From positions 8,176,351-8,240,350 of the forward strand of contig OU452235.1 in assembly GCA_911728455.2 (NCBI GenBank): 64,000 nucleotides of DNA, in the 5' to 3' direction. Numbering within the stretch: position 1 is the first letter of the stretch; each line of letters begins with the position of its first letter. Origin of the DNA: Marthasterias glacialis (taxonomy: Eukaryota > Echinodermata > Asteroidea > Forcipulatida > Asteriidae). The position numbers and the translations under genes are program-made. Shown piece by piece: positions 47,601 through 52,276 of this stretch. Under the pieces are notes generated by a model. The model had not been told where the DNA came from. It was given only the letters and a program-made list of their open reading frames with translations, and ran no database searches.

Positions 47601-48865
47601 GGAGAAAATGCTTCTTGTCGAGCTGGTGTCGCATGGTTTTGTACGCCCTCTAGTTCTTTTATATGACTCTATGAATTGAATAAACTTGTCATAGTCAGTA
47701 ACCGAAACTCTACCATGTTTTAAATGATGTCGTTCCTTCACTTCCACAGGCGTTATCTTGGTCGTCATCAGCATGTTTTATCTCCTTGGATGGGAGATGG
47801 GTGCAGTGGAAGCCGTCTCCCTCTCTATCCTAGTCGGGTCCTCGGTAGATTACTGCATTCATCTCATTGAGGGATACTTAGTGGCAGGAGACAGGGTACC
47901 AGACAGCTCCAGAAAGGTAGAGAAATCATATGGCCATGTCTGAATTGGCAACTGAGGCTGATGCTAAGGGGTGTTGCTATGGGGGAAAGTTTTTCCCCTA
48001 AACATAATGACAGGCAACAAGTGCCTTCTTTGTGACGAATCCAAGTTTTGAGTTTTCACTTGTGGCTAGGAAAGTCATTGTACCAGAAATTCTTGTTTAA
48101 AGCCCCAGCTCAACATTGGTGAACTGACTGTAAATGCTTCCATTCTTTGCACAAATCAAGATATTTGTAATAAAACCAACCTGTGAAAATGTCGGCTCAT
48201 TTCGTTATTCCATTTGCCAGAAACAATTAAAAAAATACATTCAGCATTTTTGTACGCTGAGACAAAAACTAAATTTGGATCTTATTTCATTTATTATTTA
48301 AAAACGATAACACTACTACTGTGAATCTGTGAACATTTATGTTTTTCTTCGTACCAATGTTGAGCTGGGGCTTTAAATCGCAAATGGCTTACTGGGAAGG
48401 CTAGAAGAGGTTGAGGGTGACCAATCAGTACAAGTACAGCAGACATAATCACCTTTTCACCTTTTCATCTGTTTATTTTTATGTTTTTTCTTGAAACAGA
48501 CAGCAGCAGAGATACGCAACTGGCGAATCCGTCACTCCGTCAGCACCATTGGTGTGTCAATCCTAAGCAGTGCCGTCACCACCATCATCGCGTCCATCCC
48601 TCTCTGTTTCACCACCATACAGATCTTCGCCAAGTTCGGCAAGATCGTCGCCATGAATACGTTCGTCTCCATCTTCTACACGCTGACGGCCTGCACGGCC
48701 TTCCTGAGCATCGCAGGGCCGGCTAGGTATCAGTGGAACCTGAAGTGGTTTGTGTTCAGCGCGTTGGTGCTTTGCGCGCTCATCGGAGCGGTTGTCGCTG
48801 CATTGTTTGTGGTCCACACATCGGGGGTATCCATTCCTGGACCCTCAGGGAGTCCTCTCTTCTAA
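20030..48865 (+). CDS. DISP3: Dispatched homolog 3-like (DISP3/PTCHD2) transmembrane protein, 20 coding exons, 1675 aa
   Basis: Seen: 20 exons with GT..AG borders and matching phases join into one 5028-nt frame ending at TAA 48863-48865. Order in the product: cytoplasmic N-terminus (1-346), TM1 (~347-372), large loop 1 with RQRR-S (504-508), TM2 (~713-732), TM3 (~734-752), TM4 with GIGVDD (770-775), TM5-6 (~803-853), acidic/Gln-rich cytoplasmic linker (~868-990), TM7 (~1000-1020), loop 2 with follistatin/Kazal module (1144-1214), TM8-9 (~1465-1512), TM10 with GSSVD (1528-1532), TM11-12 (~1568-1627), extra hydrophobic segment (~1637-1659). Known: Dispatched proteins are RND-like 12-TM proteins with a sterol-sensing domain; DISP1 releases cholesterol-modified Hedgehog, DISP3 is a sterol-linked neural paralog. 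Inference: the WEMGAVEA and GSSVDYC region and the C-terminal hydrophobic segment point to DISP3 rather than DISP1. Longer than human DISP3 (about 1.4 k residues) through the N-terminus and the Kazal insertion. The start is chosen because an in-frame TAA lies 9 bases upstream. Confidence 0.9.
20915..21235 (+). mobile_element. SINE family A, copy 1
   Basis: The head has TGTCCCTGGTTCCAGTCCTG (B box, one change from GGTTCGAGTCC). The body has CCAAACACTTTCGATCTCAGGC and GGTTGATGTGGCTGGCTGCC, and the tail AAGGATGATTAGCCT. Other copies are at 28553-28853 and 50458-50715. Confidence 0.8.
22325..22510. mobile_element. GC-rich hairpin MITE family E, copy 1
   Basis: Starts AATCCGAGCAGCTCGT and ends ATGAACGAGCTGCGCAAATT. 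CAGCTATGGCCGC near the left is complemented by GCGGCCATAGCTGCGG near the right, so the element folds on itself. Other copies are at 29408-29607 and 50155-50297. Confidence 0.8.
23371..23599. repeat. 19-bp minisatellite, 12 copies (intron 1 of the coding set)
   Basis: Unit ATGGAGGTAGAAATRCTCC, 19 bp with an occasional extra A. All three minus-strand frames stay open across it because of the composition, which explains the overlapping HGAFLPPW-type ORFs. Confidence 0.95.
24385..25573 (+). CDS. DISP3: DISP3-like coding exon 2 (TM1 and loop 1)
   Basis: The largest exon, residues 198-594. It contains the rest of the N-terminal tail, TM1 (about 347-372, TVVSVIILFLMTG onward) and most of extracellular loop 1, with RQRR followed by Ser at 504-508 and the family-typical PPNSLMTYFYPS near its end. 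Acceptor TTTTCCAG at 24377-24384; donor AAG|GTAAGT at 25574, phase 0. Reading upstream of 24385 in the same frame is intron, not protein. Confidence 0.92.
25709..25768. repeat. Interstitial telomere-type TTAGGG tract
   Basis: At least four consecutive GTTAGGG-type hexamers plus degenerate flanking ones, about 135 bp into the intron after exon 2. G-rich on the coding strand. Confidence 0.9.
26032..26172 (+). CDS. DISP3: DISP3-like coding exon 3 (loop 1)
   Basis: 141 nt, residues 595-641, phase 0 at both ends. Acceptor CCTAACAG, donor GAG|GTAAGG. Encodes SPTFYWYVD and KFIRSE, a conserved stretch of loop 1 in Dispatched proteins. Confidence 0.92.
26475..26627 (+). repeat. Tandem duplication of the exon 4 acceptor region
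   Basis: The polypyrimidine tract, CCCAG and first ~20 coding bases of exon 4 (GTGTGGTTTGGA) occur at 26525-26546 and again at 26618-26639, 93 bp apart. GAAATCCC..TATGCTTTAC-type flanks are also duplicated. The frame stays open from 26535 through exon 4. Confidence 0.9.
26628..26746 (+). CDS. DISP3: DISP3-like coding exon 4 (loop 1)
   Basis: 119 nt, residues 642-681, phase 0 in and phase 2 out. Begins VWFGKPIGD after TTTTTTCCCAG; donor CTGA|GTAAGA at 26747. A duplicated acceptor lies 93 bp upstream (26533-26534) and would add 31 codons in frame if used. Confidence 0.9.
26806..27082. mobile_element. MITE family G with AAGAGGGCGC termini, copy 1
   Basis: Left end GGCCGTATTTTTTACTGCAA then GAGGGCGC; right end GCGCCCTCTTGCTGTCAAAA then TTATGGCC, about 30-bp imperfect inverted repeats. 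Interior shared with 63462-63707 (GTGTAAGATATTTGCTTGGA). Confidence 0.85.
27422..27513 (+). CDS. DISP3: DISP3-like coding exon 5 (end of loop 1)
   Basis: 92 nt, residues 681-712. Acceptor TTTTTTCACAG, donor ACAG|GTATGA, phase 2 in and phase 1 out. Encodes KVRVLYGGTQLFDYEVSQT leading up to TM2. Confidence 0.9.
28329..28508 (+). CDS. DISP3: DISP3-like coding exon 6 (TM2-TM4)
   Basis: 180 nt, phase 1-1, residues 712-772. Almost wholly hydrophobic: TM2 (VAIFLLLFVL), TM3 (FASILLSFAWAYFVYHVAF) and the first half of TM4 (LLNLVSAFVIIGIG). This is the start of the sterol-sensing-domain-like block. Acceptor TTTTTCTAG, donor TTG|GTAAGC. Confidence 0.95.
28553..28853 (+). mobile_element. SINE family A, copy 2
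   Basis: The most intact copy. The tRNA-like head GGGTGGCATGTGCTTAAGGC carries the A-box-like part, with B box GGTTCGAGTCC. The body is shared with 20915-21235. Lies in the intron after exon 6. Confidence 0.85.
29222..29333. mobile_element. MITE with GTGGATTTCACAAA termini, copy 2
   Basis: Ends GTGGATTTCACAAAGCGC and AGTTTTGTGAAATCCAC; the interior is the reverse of the 10525-10661 copy. Inserted inside the LINE remnant. Confidence 0.85.
29408..29607. mobile_element. GC-rich hairpin MITE family E, copy 2
   Basis: AATCCGAGCAGCTCTCG at the left and CATGAACGAGCTGCTCGGAATT at the right, trimmed here to the shared ends, enclosing GCAGCTATAGCCGCC and GGCGGCCATAGTTGC. The second insertion into the LINE remnant. 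Confidence 0.82.
29991..30151 (+). CDS. DISP3: DISP3-like coding exon 7 (TM4 motif, TM5)
   Basis: 161 nt, residues 772-825. Opens with GVDDVFVFVN, completing the GIGVDD motif across the splice junction; these acidic TM4 residues are the RND-type cation-relay positions in Dispatched and Patched. The exon ends within the TM5 region (TFFTSFTTAGAFAANIAS). Acceptor CCCCCACAG, donor CAG|GTGAGT. Confidence 0.95.
30303..30660 (-). mobile_element. SINE-like element, minus strand
   Basis: On the minus strand a B-box-like GGTTCAGTTCC is followed by TCATGACACAGGTGTCC, a body with AACCCTTACACAG, CGCTTTATAAGAAGTG and an ATT-rich 3' tail. Part of the same broad group as the elements at 34073 and 51395. Confidence 0.55.
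30666..30879. mobile_element. MITE of the AGCTGCTTAAGC family (diverged)
   Basis: CCCAGTTTCATAGACCTG at the left and a degenerate GGCCATGAAACTACCCC at the right. GTGACTGGTTTCCTG and the internal AAGCACA words are shared with the 7393-8121 cluster. Ends about 20 bp before exon 8. Confidence 0.65.
30901..31028 (+). CDS. DISP3: DISP3-like coding exon 8 (TM6)
   Basis: 128 nt, residues 826-868, phase 0 in and phase 2 out. Encodes IPAINDFGLF and TM6 (CLIVSFCWLLVVLIMPC). Acceptor TCTCTTTACAG, donor AT|GTAAGT. Confidence 0.94.
31782..32011 (+). CDS. DISP3: DISP3-like coding exon 9 (cytoplasmic linker)
   Basis: 230 nt, residues 868-945. Hydrophilic, rich in Glu, Gln, Asp and Ser, with no membrane segment; this matches the cytoplasmic linker between TM6 and TM7. 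Acceptor ACTGTCAG, donor CAGA|GTAAGA. Reading past the donor reaches a stop at 32065-32067. Confidence 0.88.
32775..32860 (-). mobile_element. tRNA-derived SINE head, minus strand
   Basis: The minus strand reads AGAGGTCGCAGGTTCAAGTC followed by CCGTTCTAGTC, a tRNA B-box context. No complete tRNA cloverleaf. Confidence 0.5.
32987..33108. mobile_element. MITE family B with GTCGATTTCACAAAG-type ends, copy 1
   Basis: Left GTCGATTTCACCAAAC and right CTTTGTGAAATCGACTGC, with TTGTATTGTGACATCACACT inside. Second copy at 49313-49453. Confidence 0.8.
33213..33389 (+). CDS. DISP3: DISP3-like coding exon 10 (linker, start of TM7)
   Basis: 177 nt, phase 1-1, residues 945-1004. An acidic stretch (IEDDEPLILTNDDEF) is followed by KGRWFVV at the cytoplasmic edge of TM7. 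Acceptor GTTTTGACAG, donor GTGG|GTAAGT. Confidence 0.9.
33485..33675. mobile_element. MITE of the AGCTGCTTAAGC family, intact copy
   Basis: Left end CGCCCAATTTCATAGAGCTG, right end CAGCTCTATGAAATCGGGCC, about 28-bp terminal inverted repeats with CTTAAGCAG. GCAGGATACCAGTCACAGAC and TATTTTGGCTGGTAACAT inside. A useful reference copy of the family. Confidence 0.88.
34073..34395 (+). mobile_element. tRNA-derived SINE
   Basis: A box TGGTCTAGTGG, B box GGTTCAAATCCC and a tRNA-like spacing, then a body with GGCACTAATGTAAAGGGC and the tail GTGCTATATAAGAACTAG. The head is tRNA-like but runs into SINE body, so not a tRNA gene. Confidence 0.75.
35255..35547 (+). CDS. DISP3: DISP3-like coding exon 11 (TM7, start of loop 2)
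   Basis: 293 nt, residues 1004-1101. TM7 (GYLVIFAISLGLVVHI), then loop 2 with CQTC (two cysteines) and a Pro/Thr/Ser-rich tail that looks like an extended linker. Acceptor CTTTGTAG, donor AGG|GTGAGA, phase 0 out. Confidence 0.9.
36144..36261 (+). CDS. DISP3: DISP3-like coding exon 12 (Pro/Thr-rich linker in loop 2)
   Basis: 118 nt, residues 1102-1141, phase 0 in and phase 1 out. Low-complexity linker (TPRPPVDTLPP, NPPGVPYKPTT) just before the Kazal exon. Acceptor CACTTTAG, donor ACCC|GTAAGT. Supported mainly by splice sites and phase continuity. Confidence 0.8.
36607..36630. repeat. Short interstitial TTAGGG tract
   Basis: GTTAGTGTTAGGGTTAGGG in the intron after exon 12; about three telomere-type hexamers. 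Confidence 0.8.
36870..37315. repeat. Dispersed repeat family F, copy 2
   Basis: GAGAGTACCGCTGGCACAAA, GAAACCCTGACTTGACAATG and GTGGGTGAAACGAAGCATT blocks in the same order as at 17798-18330. Confidence 0.82.
37877..38101 (+). CDS. DISP3: DISP3-like coding exon 13 (follistatin-like + Kazal module)
   Basis: 225 nt, phase 1-1, residues 1141-1216. Cys 1144, 1151, 1157, 1168 and 1170 form a follistatin-like segment ending CRC. From C1170 the Kazal spacing follows: C1174, VCGSNGQTYINLC (C1182, C1193), C1200 and C1214 (GQC). VCGSNGQTY is the classic Kazal core. In a Dispatched-type protein this would lie in extracellular loop 2. Acceptor TTTTTGGTAAAG, donor A|GTAAGA at 38102. Confidence 0.87.
38110..40220. 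other. Intron 13, mostly unrecognised, with a diverged family F copy
   Basis: 38110-39600 holds AT-rich sequence with no clear element. 39640-40205 resembles family F (TGAGAGTATCCTCACAATGA, GGAATGTCCGGGCG), with an internal partial duplication of its left part. Confidence 0.5.
40225..40830. mobile_element. Dispersed element family H, copy 1
   Basis: Contains a hairpin at 40287-40436 (AAAAGAGTTGTGACCGAGGT onward to ACCGAGTCACTACTCTTTT, with TTAAACGGCCGTTT in both arms). A region ending GGGGTATTTATGAATAT is shared with 49505-49955. It abuts the exon 14 acceptor. Confidence 0.75.
40850..41136 (+). CDS. DISP3: DISP3-like coding exon 14 (loop 2)
   Basis: 287 nt, residues 1216-1311. A Gly/Gln/Ser-rich linker is followed by the conserved loop-2 start NPCAGGKCGEPAIRPALDN and VYVVFGID. 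Acceptor TTATCTTTAG, donor GAG|GTGAGT. A dispersed repeat ends about 20 bp upstream of the acceptor. Confidence 0.92.
41190..41520 (+). mobile_element. SINE body related to the 51395 element
   Basis: GGGAGCTGAGATGG-type block, GGAATGAAATAAATGGCCCA, GTGCACCATGAG and CTTTATAAAT are shared with 51395-51755. The tRNA-like head is missing or degenerate. Confidence 0.65.
42038..42170 (+). CDS. DISP3: DISP3-like coding exon 15 (loop 2)
   Basis: 133 nt, residues 1312-1356, phase 0 in and phase 1 out. Encodes GRVIYDDDFNVF, LCKICKNVAA and GGAQCIPN, typical of DISP3 loop 2. Acceptor TTTTTCAG, donor AATG|GTAAAT. The 44-bp satellite starts about 350 bp downstream in the next intron. Confidence 0.92.
42520..43503 (+). 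repeat. 44-bp satellite array 1, about 22 copies, in intron 15
   Basis: Unit CTCAGAGCAGAAAGGACTTA then TAGGACCTAGAAAGACCCAG then TCCG, strictly 44 bp, very homogeneous (variants at a handful of positions). The same unit forms array 2 at 52132-54085. Confidence 0.97.
43752..43900 (+). CDS. DISP3: DISP3-like coding exon 16 (loop 2)
   Basis: 149 nt, residues 1356-1405, phase 1 in and phase 0 out. Encodes SDFEECRNLPVPNLLAG and RVYWLAMAFQS. Acceptor CCTCTCCAG, donor TCG|GTACGT. Lies about 250 bp after the end of the intronic satellite. Confidence 0.92.
44605..44770 (+). CDS. DISP3: DISP3-like coding exon 17 (end of loop 2)
   Basis: 166 nt, residues 1406-1461, phase 0 in and phase 1 out. Encodes SSFESYKDYNKWEEL and ends YWKQIFMEIVG at the entry to TM8. 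Acceptor ATTGTCTAG, donor GTTG|GTACGT. The last ~24 nt and the donor are copied repeatedly in the following intron. Confidence 0.94.
44771..45770 (+). repeat. 108/82-bp tandem array carrying the exon 17 3' end and donor
   Basis: Each full 108-bp unit has GGGTCGCAG, then CAGATCTTCATGGAGATTG, then TTG|GTACGT and intron sequence. Six intact exon-end copies (near 44917, 45024, 45213, 45321, 45511, 45619) and one decayed copy (about 45725) follow the real exon. Two 82-bp units lack the exonic part. Confidence 0.93.
46045..46158 (+). CDS. DISP3: DISP3-like coding exon 18 (TM8-TM9)
   Basis: 114 nt, phase 1-1, residues 1461-1499. TM8 (AIYGVAFSLLVCVVAVVIF) and the start of TM9 (ILLIAFLTIGG). Acceptor CATTTAACAG, donor GGAG|GTAAGT. 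Confidence 0.94.
46519..47325. mobile_element. AGCTGCTTAAGC-family MITE interrupted by family F copy 3
   Basis: A MITE left end (TTCATAAAGCTGCT at about 46530) is followed by family F (46544-47105: GAGAGTACCGCTGGCACAAA, GAATGTCCGGGCGACC). The MITE interior resumes at about 47150 (GGTTGCTAAGCACAAC, TTTACCAGCCAAC) and ends near ATGCCATGAAAGTGG. Confidence 0.65.
47437..47668. mobile_element. MITE with ATATAAGAACTAGAGGG termini
   Basis: Left TATATAAGAACTAGAGGGAG, right GCCCTCTAGTTCTTTTATAT, reverse complements with one gap. The interior includes GATGTCACGCACGGA; no ORF. Confidence 0.8.
47750..47916 (+). CDS. DISP3: DISP3-like coding exon 19 (TM9-TM10, GSSVD motif)
   Basis: 167 nt, residues 1499-1554. 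Completes TM9, then WEMGAVEAVSLSILVGSSVD and YCIHLIEGY. GSSVD (1528-1532) is the second RND-type acidic motif, in TM10. Acceptor CTTCCACAG, donor AAAG|GTAGAG, phase 0 out. Confidence 0.95.
48500..48865 (+). CDS. DISP3: DISP3-like coding exon 20, C-terminus (TM11-TM12, extra hydrophobic segment)
   Basis: 366 nt, residues 1555-1675 and TAA. TM11 (VSTIGVSILSSAVTTIIASI), FAKFGKIVAMNT, TM12 (FVSIFYTLTACTAFLSIAG), then a further hydrophobic segment at 1637-1659 and a 16-residue tail. The acceptor is TTGAAACAG. An A-run follows the stop directly. Confidence 0.94.
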   Translation, partial: TAAEIRNWRIRHSVSTIGVSILSSAVTTIIASIPLCFTTIQIFAKFGKIVAMNTFVSIFYTLTACTAFLSIAGPARYQWNLKWFVFSALVLCALIGAVVAALFVVHTSGVSIPGPSGSPLF

Positions 48866-48904
48866 AAAAAAAATCTCACTGAGTTTGATTTCTTCTTCTC
48901 ATCA

Positions 48905-49303
48905 GGGCTCAATTTCTTAAAGCCTGTAAGCAGACCTATTATGCTTACATAGAGCGACCCTTAGCACGGTTTCTATTTCATAAACACTGCTAACCATAAG
49001 CAAAGCCAAAGGCAAGCTAGCTTGCCGGTGGTTCTTGTAAACAGATGAGCGCATGACACAACAGTCCTTATTCAAATTTCCAGTTCGCAATCTCTGCTTA
49101 TCGTTGTGAGCAAAGCAAAAGGCATGCTAGCTTGCCAGCAGTTCTTGTACGCAACAATGCAAATCCATTGTGAACGCGCACTACACTCAGTCAAATCATC
49201 TATCGTTTATGAAATACAGTTACGCTTAGTACGCATACTTTTCTGCTTAGTATAGTAAGCACCAAAAAACTGCTTAATGGTAAACAGCTTTATGAAAAGG
49301 GCC
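48905..49303. mobile_element. ~400-bp MITE with GGGCYCAATTTC/AAAGGGCCC-type ends
   Basis: Begins GGGCTCAATTTCTTAAAGCC and ends AGCTTTATGAAAAGGGCCC. AAGGCAAGCTAGCTTGCC and a second CATGCTAGCTTGCC inside mark an internal duplication. Starts only about 40 bp after the stop codon. Confidence 0.7.
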
Positions 49304-49312
49304 CAGGGGTCG

Positions 49313-49453
49313 ATTTCATAAAACATTAAGATTCATCTTTAAGTTGAGTTGTCAGTATTACCATAGTGATTTGCATTGTGACATCACACTTTGCTTAGCA
49401 GTTAAGAGTGATTCGCAGTTAAGATCAATCTTAGCTCTTTGTGAAATCGAGCC
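49313..49453. mobile_element. MITE family B, copy 2
   Basis: GTCGATTTCATAAAAC left and CTTTGTGAAATCGAGCCC right, with TTGCATTGTGACATCACACT inside, as at 32987-33108. Confidence 0.8.
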
Positions 49454-49504
49454 CTGATCAGCAGAAGAAAGAAGTTAGTTTTTCATTTTTTAAATATCAA
49501 CAGT

Positions 49505-49955
49505 GTCAACATAAATAAGGGACTAAAAGAGTGGTGACCAAGGTCTTAAATAGCTCTTTAAAACCGACAGGGTCGTGGCCGTGTGATAAAGGACCGAGTC
49601 CCATTCATAAATGCCCTTTTTGTTAAAAAGCATAATAATGTAGGAAAATCCGTGAAACTTTTTAGGTTTTCTTTTTATTATTATTTATTTCAATTCCTGT
49701 CAAGTCCTATGCCTCCTTTTCGCGAAGGAGACGACGCTCAACGGCCGCGTGTATGCGCGCATATTAATATACTCTACATTGAGTACTGGTATGTATTGAT
49801 TGCTCTACGCGTAAATTATTGCCCGCGTAAGTATAATTGCTGACTGGTTATAACCACTCTCGGCCATGTCTTTATCAGCCGTTTAAACACCCCCATGTGA
49901 CATGCTCTCGACCAATCAGAATGGATAAACTGTCCGGGGTATTTATGAATATGGA
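49505..49955. mobile_element. Dispersed element family H, copy 2
   Basis: Shares GGGTCGTGGCCGTGTGATAA, ATTCATAAATGCCCTTTTTG and GGGGTATTTATGAATAT with 40225-40830, but lacks the second hairpin arm. Confidence 0.75.
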
Positions 49956-50154
49956 GTTAGAGCTAGGTGCTGTGGATCAGTCGTGTGGTATATATGCACA
50001 AACGTTGTCTTGTATATAATCAGATATGTACAGTAAGGAAATAGATTTTATATGAATGCGATGGCTGCCTACAGTCTTGGTTTGAAGAAAAGAATTTGCT
50101 GCCCTCAAGTTGTTTAAAAAAAAAGGCGCAGTACGGTACCTTTAAAAGGCCTAA

Positions 50155-50297
50155 TTCAACACGTGACAATAGCGCGTCAGCCACGCATATGTACCAATCA
50201 GCATGGAGGATTCACAGTGCGTGTGTGTCGATGCGTGCGCGTGGTGGCCATAGTTGTGGTAGTGTTAACGCGCATGAACGAGCTGCGTGGATTAGTC
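50155..50297. mobile_element. MITE family E, copy 3 (left-truncated)
   Basis: CACGCATATGTACCAATCAG, CATGGAGGATTCACAGTGCG and GCATGAACGAGCTGCG match the right two thirds of 29408-29607. Confidence 0.75.
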
Positions 50298-50457
50298 TAT
50301 AGGCCTTTTCAAACAATCAAGCTCCAGTCCGTGCCAATAGCTAGATGTATGGTTTAAACTACGCAGTTGAAGTACACGGTTCGACATGGTTAAAGTACGC
50401 TCTGCTTTCACACTGCCTGATGCAAAATCAAGGGTCAAAAATCCTCAATATGCCCAT

Positions 50458-50715
50458 GGTTTCAGTCCATATGTGAGTAGAGCTGTGCGTTGGTTCTCTC
50501 CTGTGCCAGGAGGGTTTTTCTCTAGCCCATCGGGTTTTCCTCCCTCCGAAAAAACCAACCACTTTCGATCTCAGGCTGTGCTCCGTGGTCATATATGGGT
50601 TGATGTGGCTGGCTGCTGTGGCCCCCTTGAATGCCTGCAGCTCGAACACGTGTAGCCGCGTCCTTCGCAATTCAGCTTCTCAGCTGCCATTATGGTTAGC
50701 CTCCCAAACTATTAT
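50458..50715 (+). mobile_element. SINE family A, copy 3 (5'-truncated)
   Basis: Lacks the tRNA-like head; retains CCACTTTCGATCTCAGGC, GGTTGATGTGGCTGGCTGC and the tail GGTTAGCCTCCCAAACTATT. Confidence 0.8.
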
Positions 50716-51394
50716 TATTATGTTTTATTATTTTTAAAATGGGATCTCTCATACTTGTTATGTATTTTACAGAGATTTTAAGCAGATAAGAATTTATTCA
50801 GAGGAATATTTTTATGTATTCTTATAGTATATTTGAAATACTGAGAGAAACCTGAGGATGTTTCATAATATTTACAAAACTCAGAGATTTTTTCGCTGGA
50901 ATCAAAAACTCATTTTGTTGCTTTTAATAGTGATATGGACTGTGTATATTTACATATTGTGTTGTTTTTTATATTTATTAGTGACAGTTTTATGCACCAT
51001 TTGCTTTGTTTTTTTTATTTAAACTATATCATGTTTCATGATGCCACTTTGTTTTGGAAATTTATTATTGAATGTATTTTTTTATTCATCGTAATGAAAT
51101 CAAGGACGAAATTACAATTCAAAGTTATTTTAAACTTGAAGAATAAGGTTAGAAGCGTTGATAAGGGAACTTGCCTTATGCATTATGTACTGCATAGTTT
51201 TAACAGCATATGAATGTTTTAAAATGACATGTGATAGCCTTCAGTAGTGATTGATGAACTTCTATCACAAAATTTGCCTGCCTAAAAATATTTTGCCAAT
51301 TAGTTTTATCACATTGCATTGTATTAACTCCATAAACCTCATTACTCAGAATCTTCTTGGTCAGAATCCAACAGTTTTTATTTTACTTGATTAG

Positions 51395-51760
51395 CATGCT
51401 GTGGCCGAGTGGTTTAGTGCACCGGACTCAAGTTTTGGTCGTTAAGTCATCGGGGTGTTGATTCGAATCCCGGTCATGACACTTGTGTCCTTGAGCAAGA
51501 CACTTGACTATAATTGCTTCTCTTCACCCAGGAGTAAATGGGTACCTGTGTGGGCAGAGATTGTTCTTGTGATTAAGCTTGATGCTCTACATGTACACAC
51601 TTGGCAGCACATGTTGGATACTCCCCAGGGAGCTGAGATGGTTTACGGAATGAAATAAATGGCCCAGTGACCGGGGGGGGGGGGGGGGGGGGGGTGATAA
51701 TGTCTGTGCACCATGAGCGTCAGAATTGATGGATACCAACGCTTTATAAATGCCCCTTAT
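51395..51760 (+). mobile_element. tRNA-derived SINE with a long poly-G tract
   Basis: Head TGGCCGAGTGGTTTAGTGCA, B box GATTCGAATCCCGG, and body GTCCTTGAGCAAGACACTTG, GAAATAAATGGCCCAGTGAC. A run of 22 G lies at 51673-51694 where the 41190 copy reads GAAATGGGGG. The head resembles a class II (Leu/Ser-type) tRNA but is not a complete tRNA gene. Confidence 0.8.
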
Positions 51761-52131
51761 TAATTTTCTGACGAGATTGTTACGCCTCTGTTGGTCTCAT
51801 GTCAAGGTCGGTTGGCTTGGCTGTGCATTGTGGCTCTACACCCAAAAATCAAGTAAAAAGTATGTCTGGGACTGTGTTGGATTTTCAAATGATAATAACA
51901 CACAATTTGTATTTATAAGCGGGTATCTCAAAGCACTCTTCTTCTTTCCAATGGTCCTATGAAGATCAACTTGTAAAGTTAGCAGTCTTCAGCCAGTGCT
52001 GGGCCTGGGCTTGAGCTGGTTGAAGGAGTCACAGTATTTTTCTAGGTGATGGATTCAACAGTCCATCCACTAGATGGTCGGCAGCTCCACAAAACCATGC
52101 ACAAGAGCCAGATTCATGCAGATTCCATTTC

Positions 52132-52240
52132 CTCGGCTCAGAGCAGAAAGGACTTCTAGGACCTAGAAAGACCCAGGCAGCTCAGAGCAGAAAGGACTTC
52201 TAGGACCTAGAAAGACCCAGTCTGCTTAGAGCAGAAAAAA
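52132..52240 (+). repeat. 44-bp satellite array 2, short direct part (~2.5 copies)
   Basis: CTCAGAGCAGAAAGGACTTC then TAGGACCTAGAAAGACCCAG in the same orientation as array 1. It ends at a ~35-bp spacer before the array flips orientation. Confidence 0.95.
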
Positions 52241-52276
52241 CTTCTAATACATAAACGCATAATGGGATATAAATCC

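Larger units (their letters stand above)
48866..51394. other. 3' flank/3'UTR of the DISP3-like gene, filled with MITEs and a SINE
   Basis: After the stop and an A-run, the sequence passes into a MITE (48905-49303), MITE B copy 2 (49313-49453), family H copy 2 (49505-49955), family E copy 3 (50155-50297) and SINE A copy 3 (50458-50715). I saw no AATAAA between the stop and 51654, and that one lies in a SINE, so the poly(A) site is not located. Confidence 0.6.
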
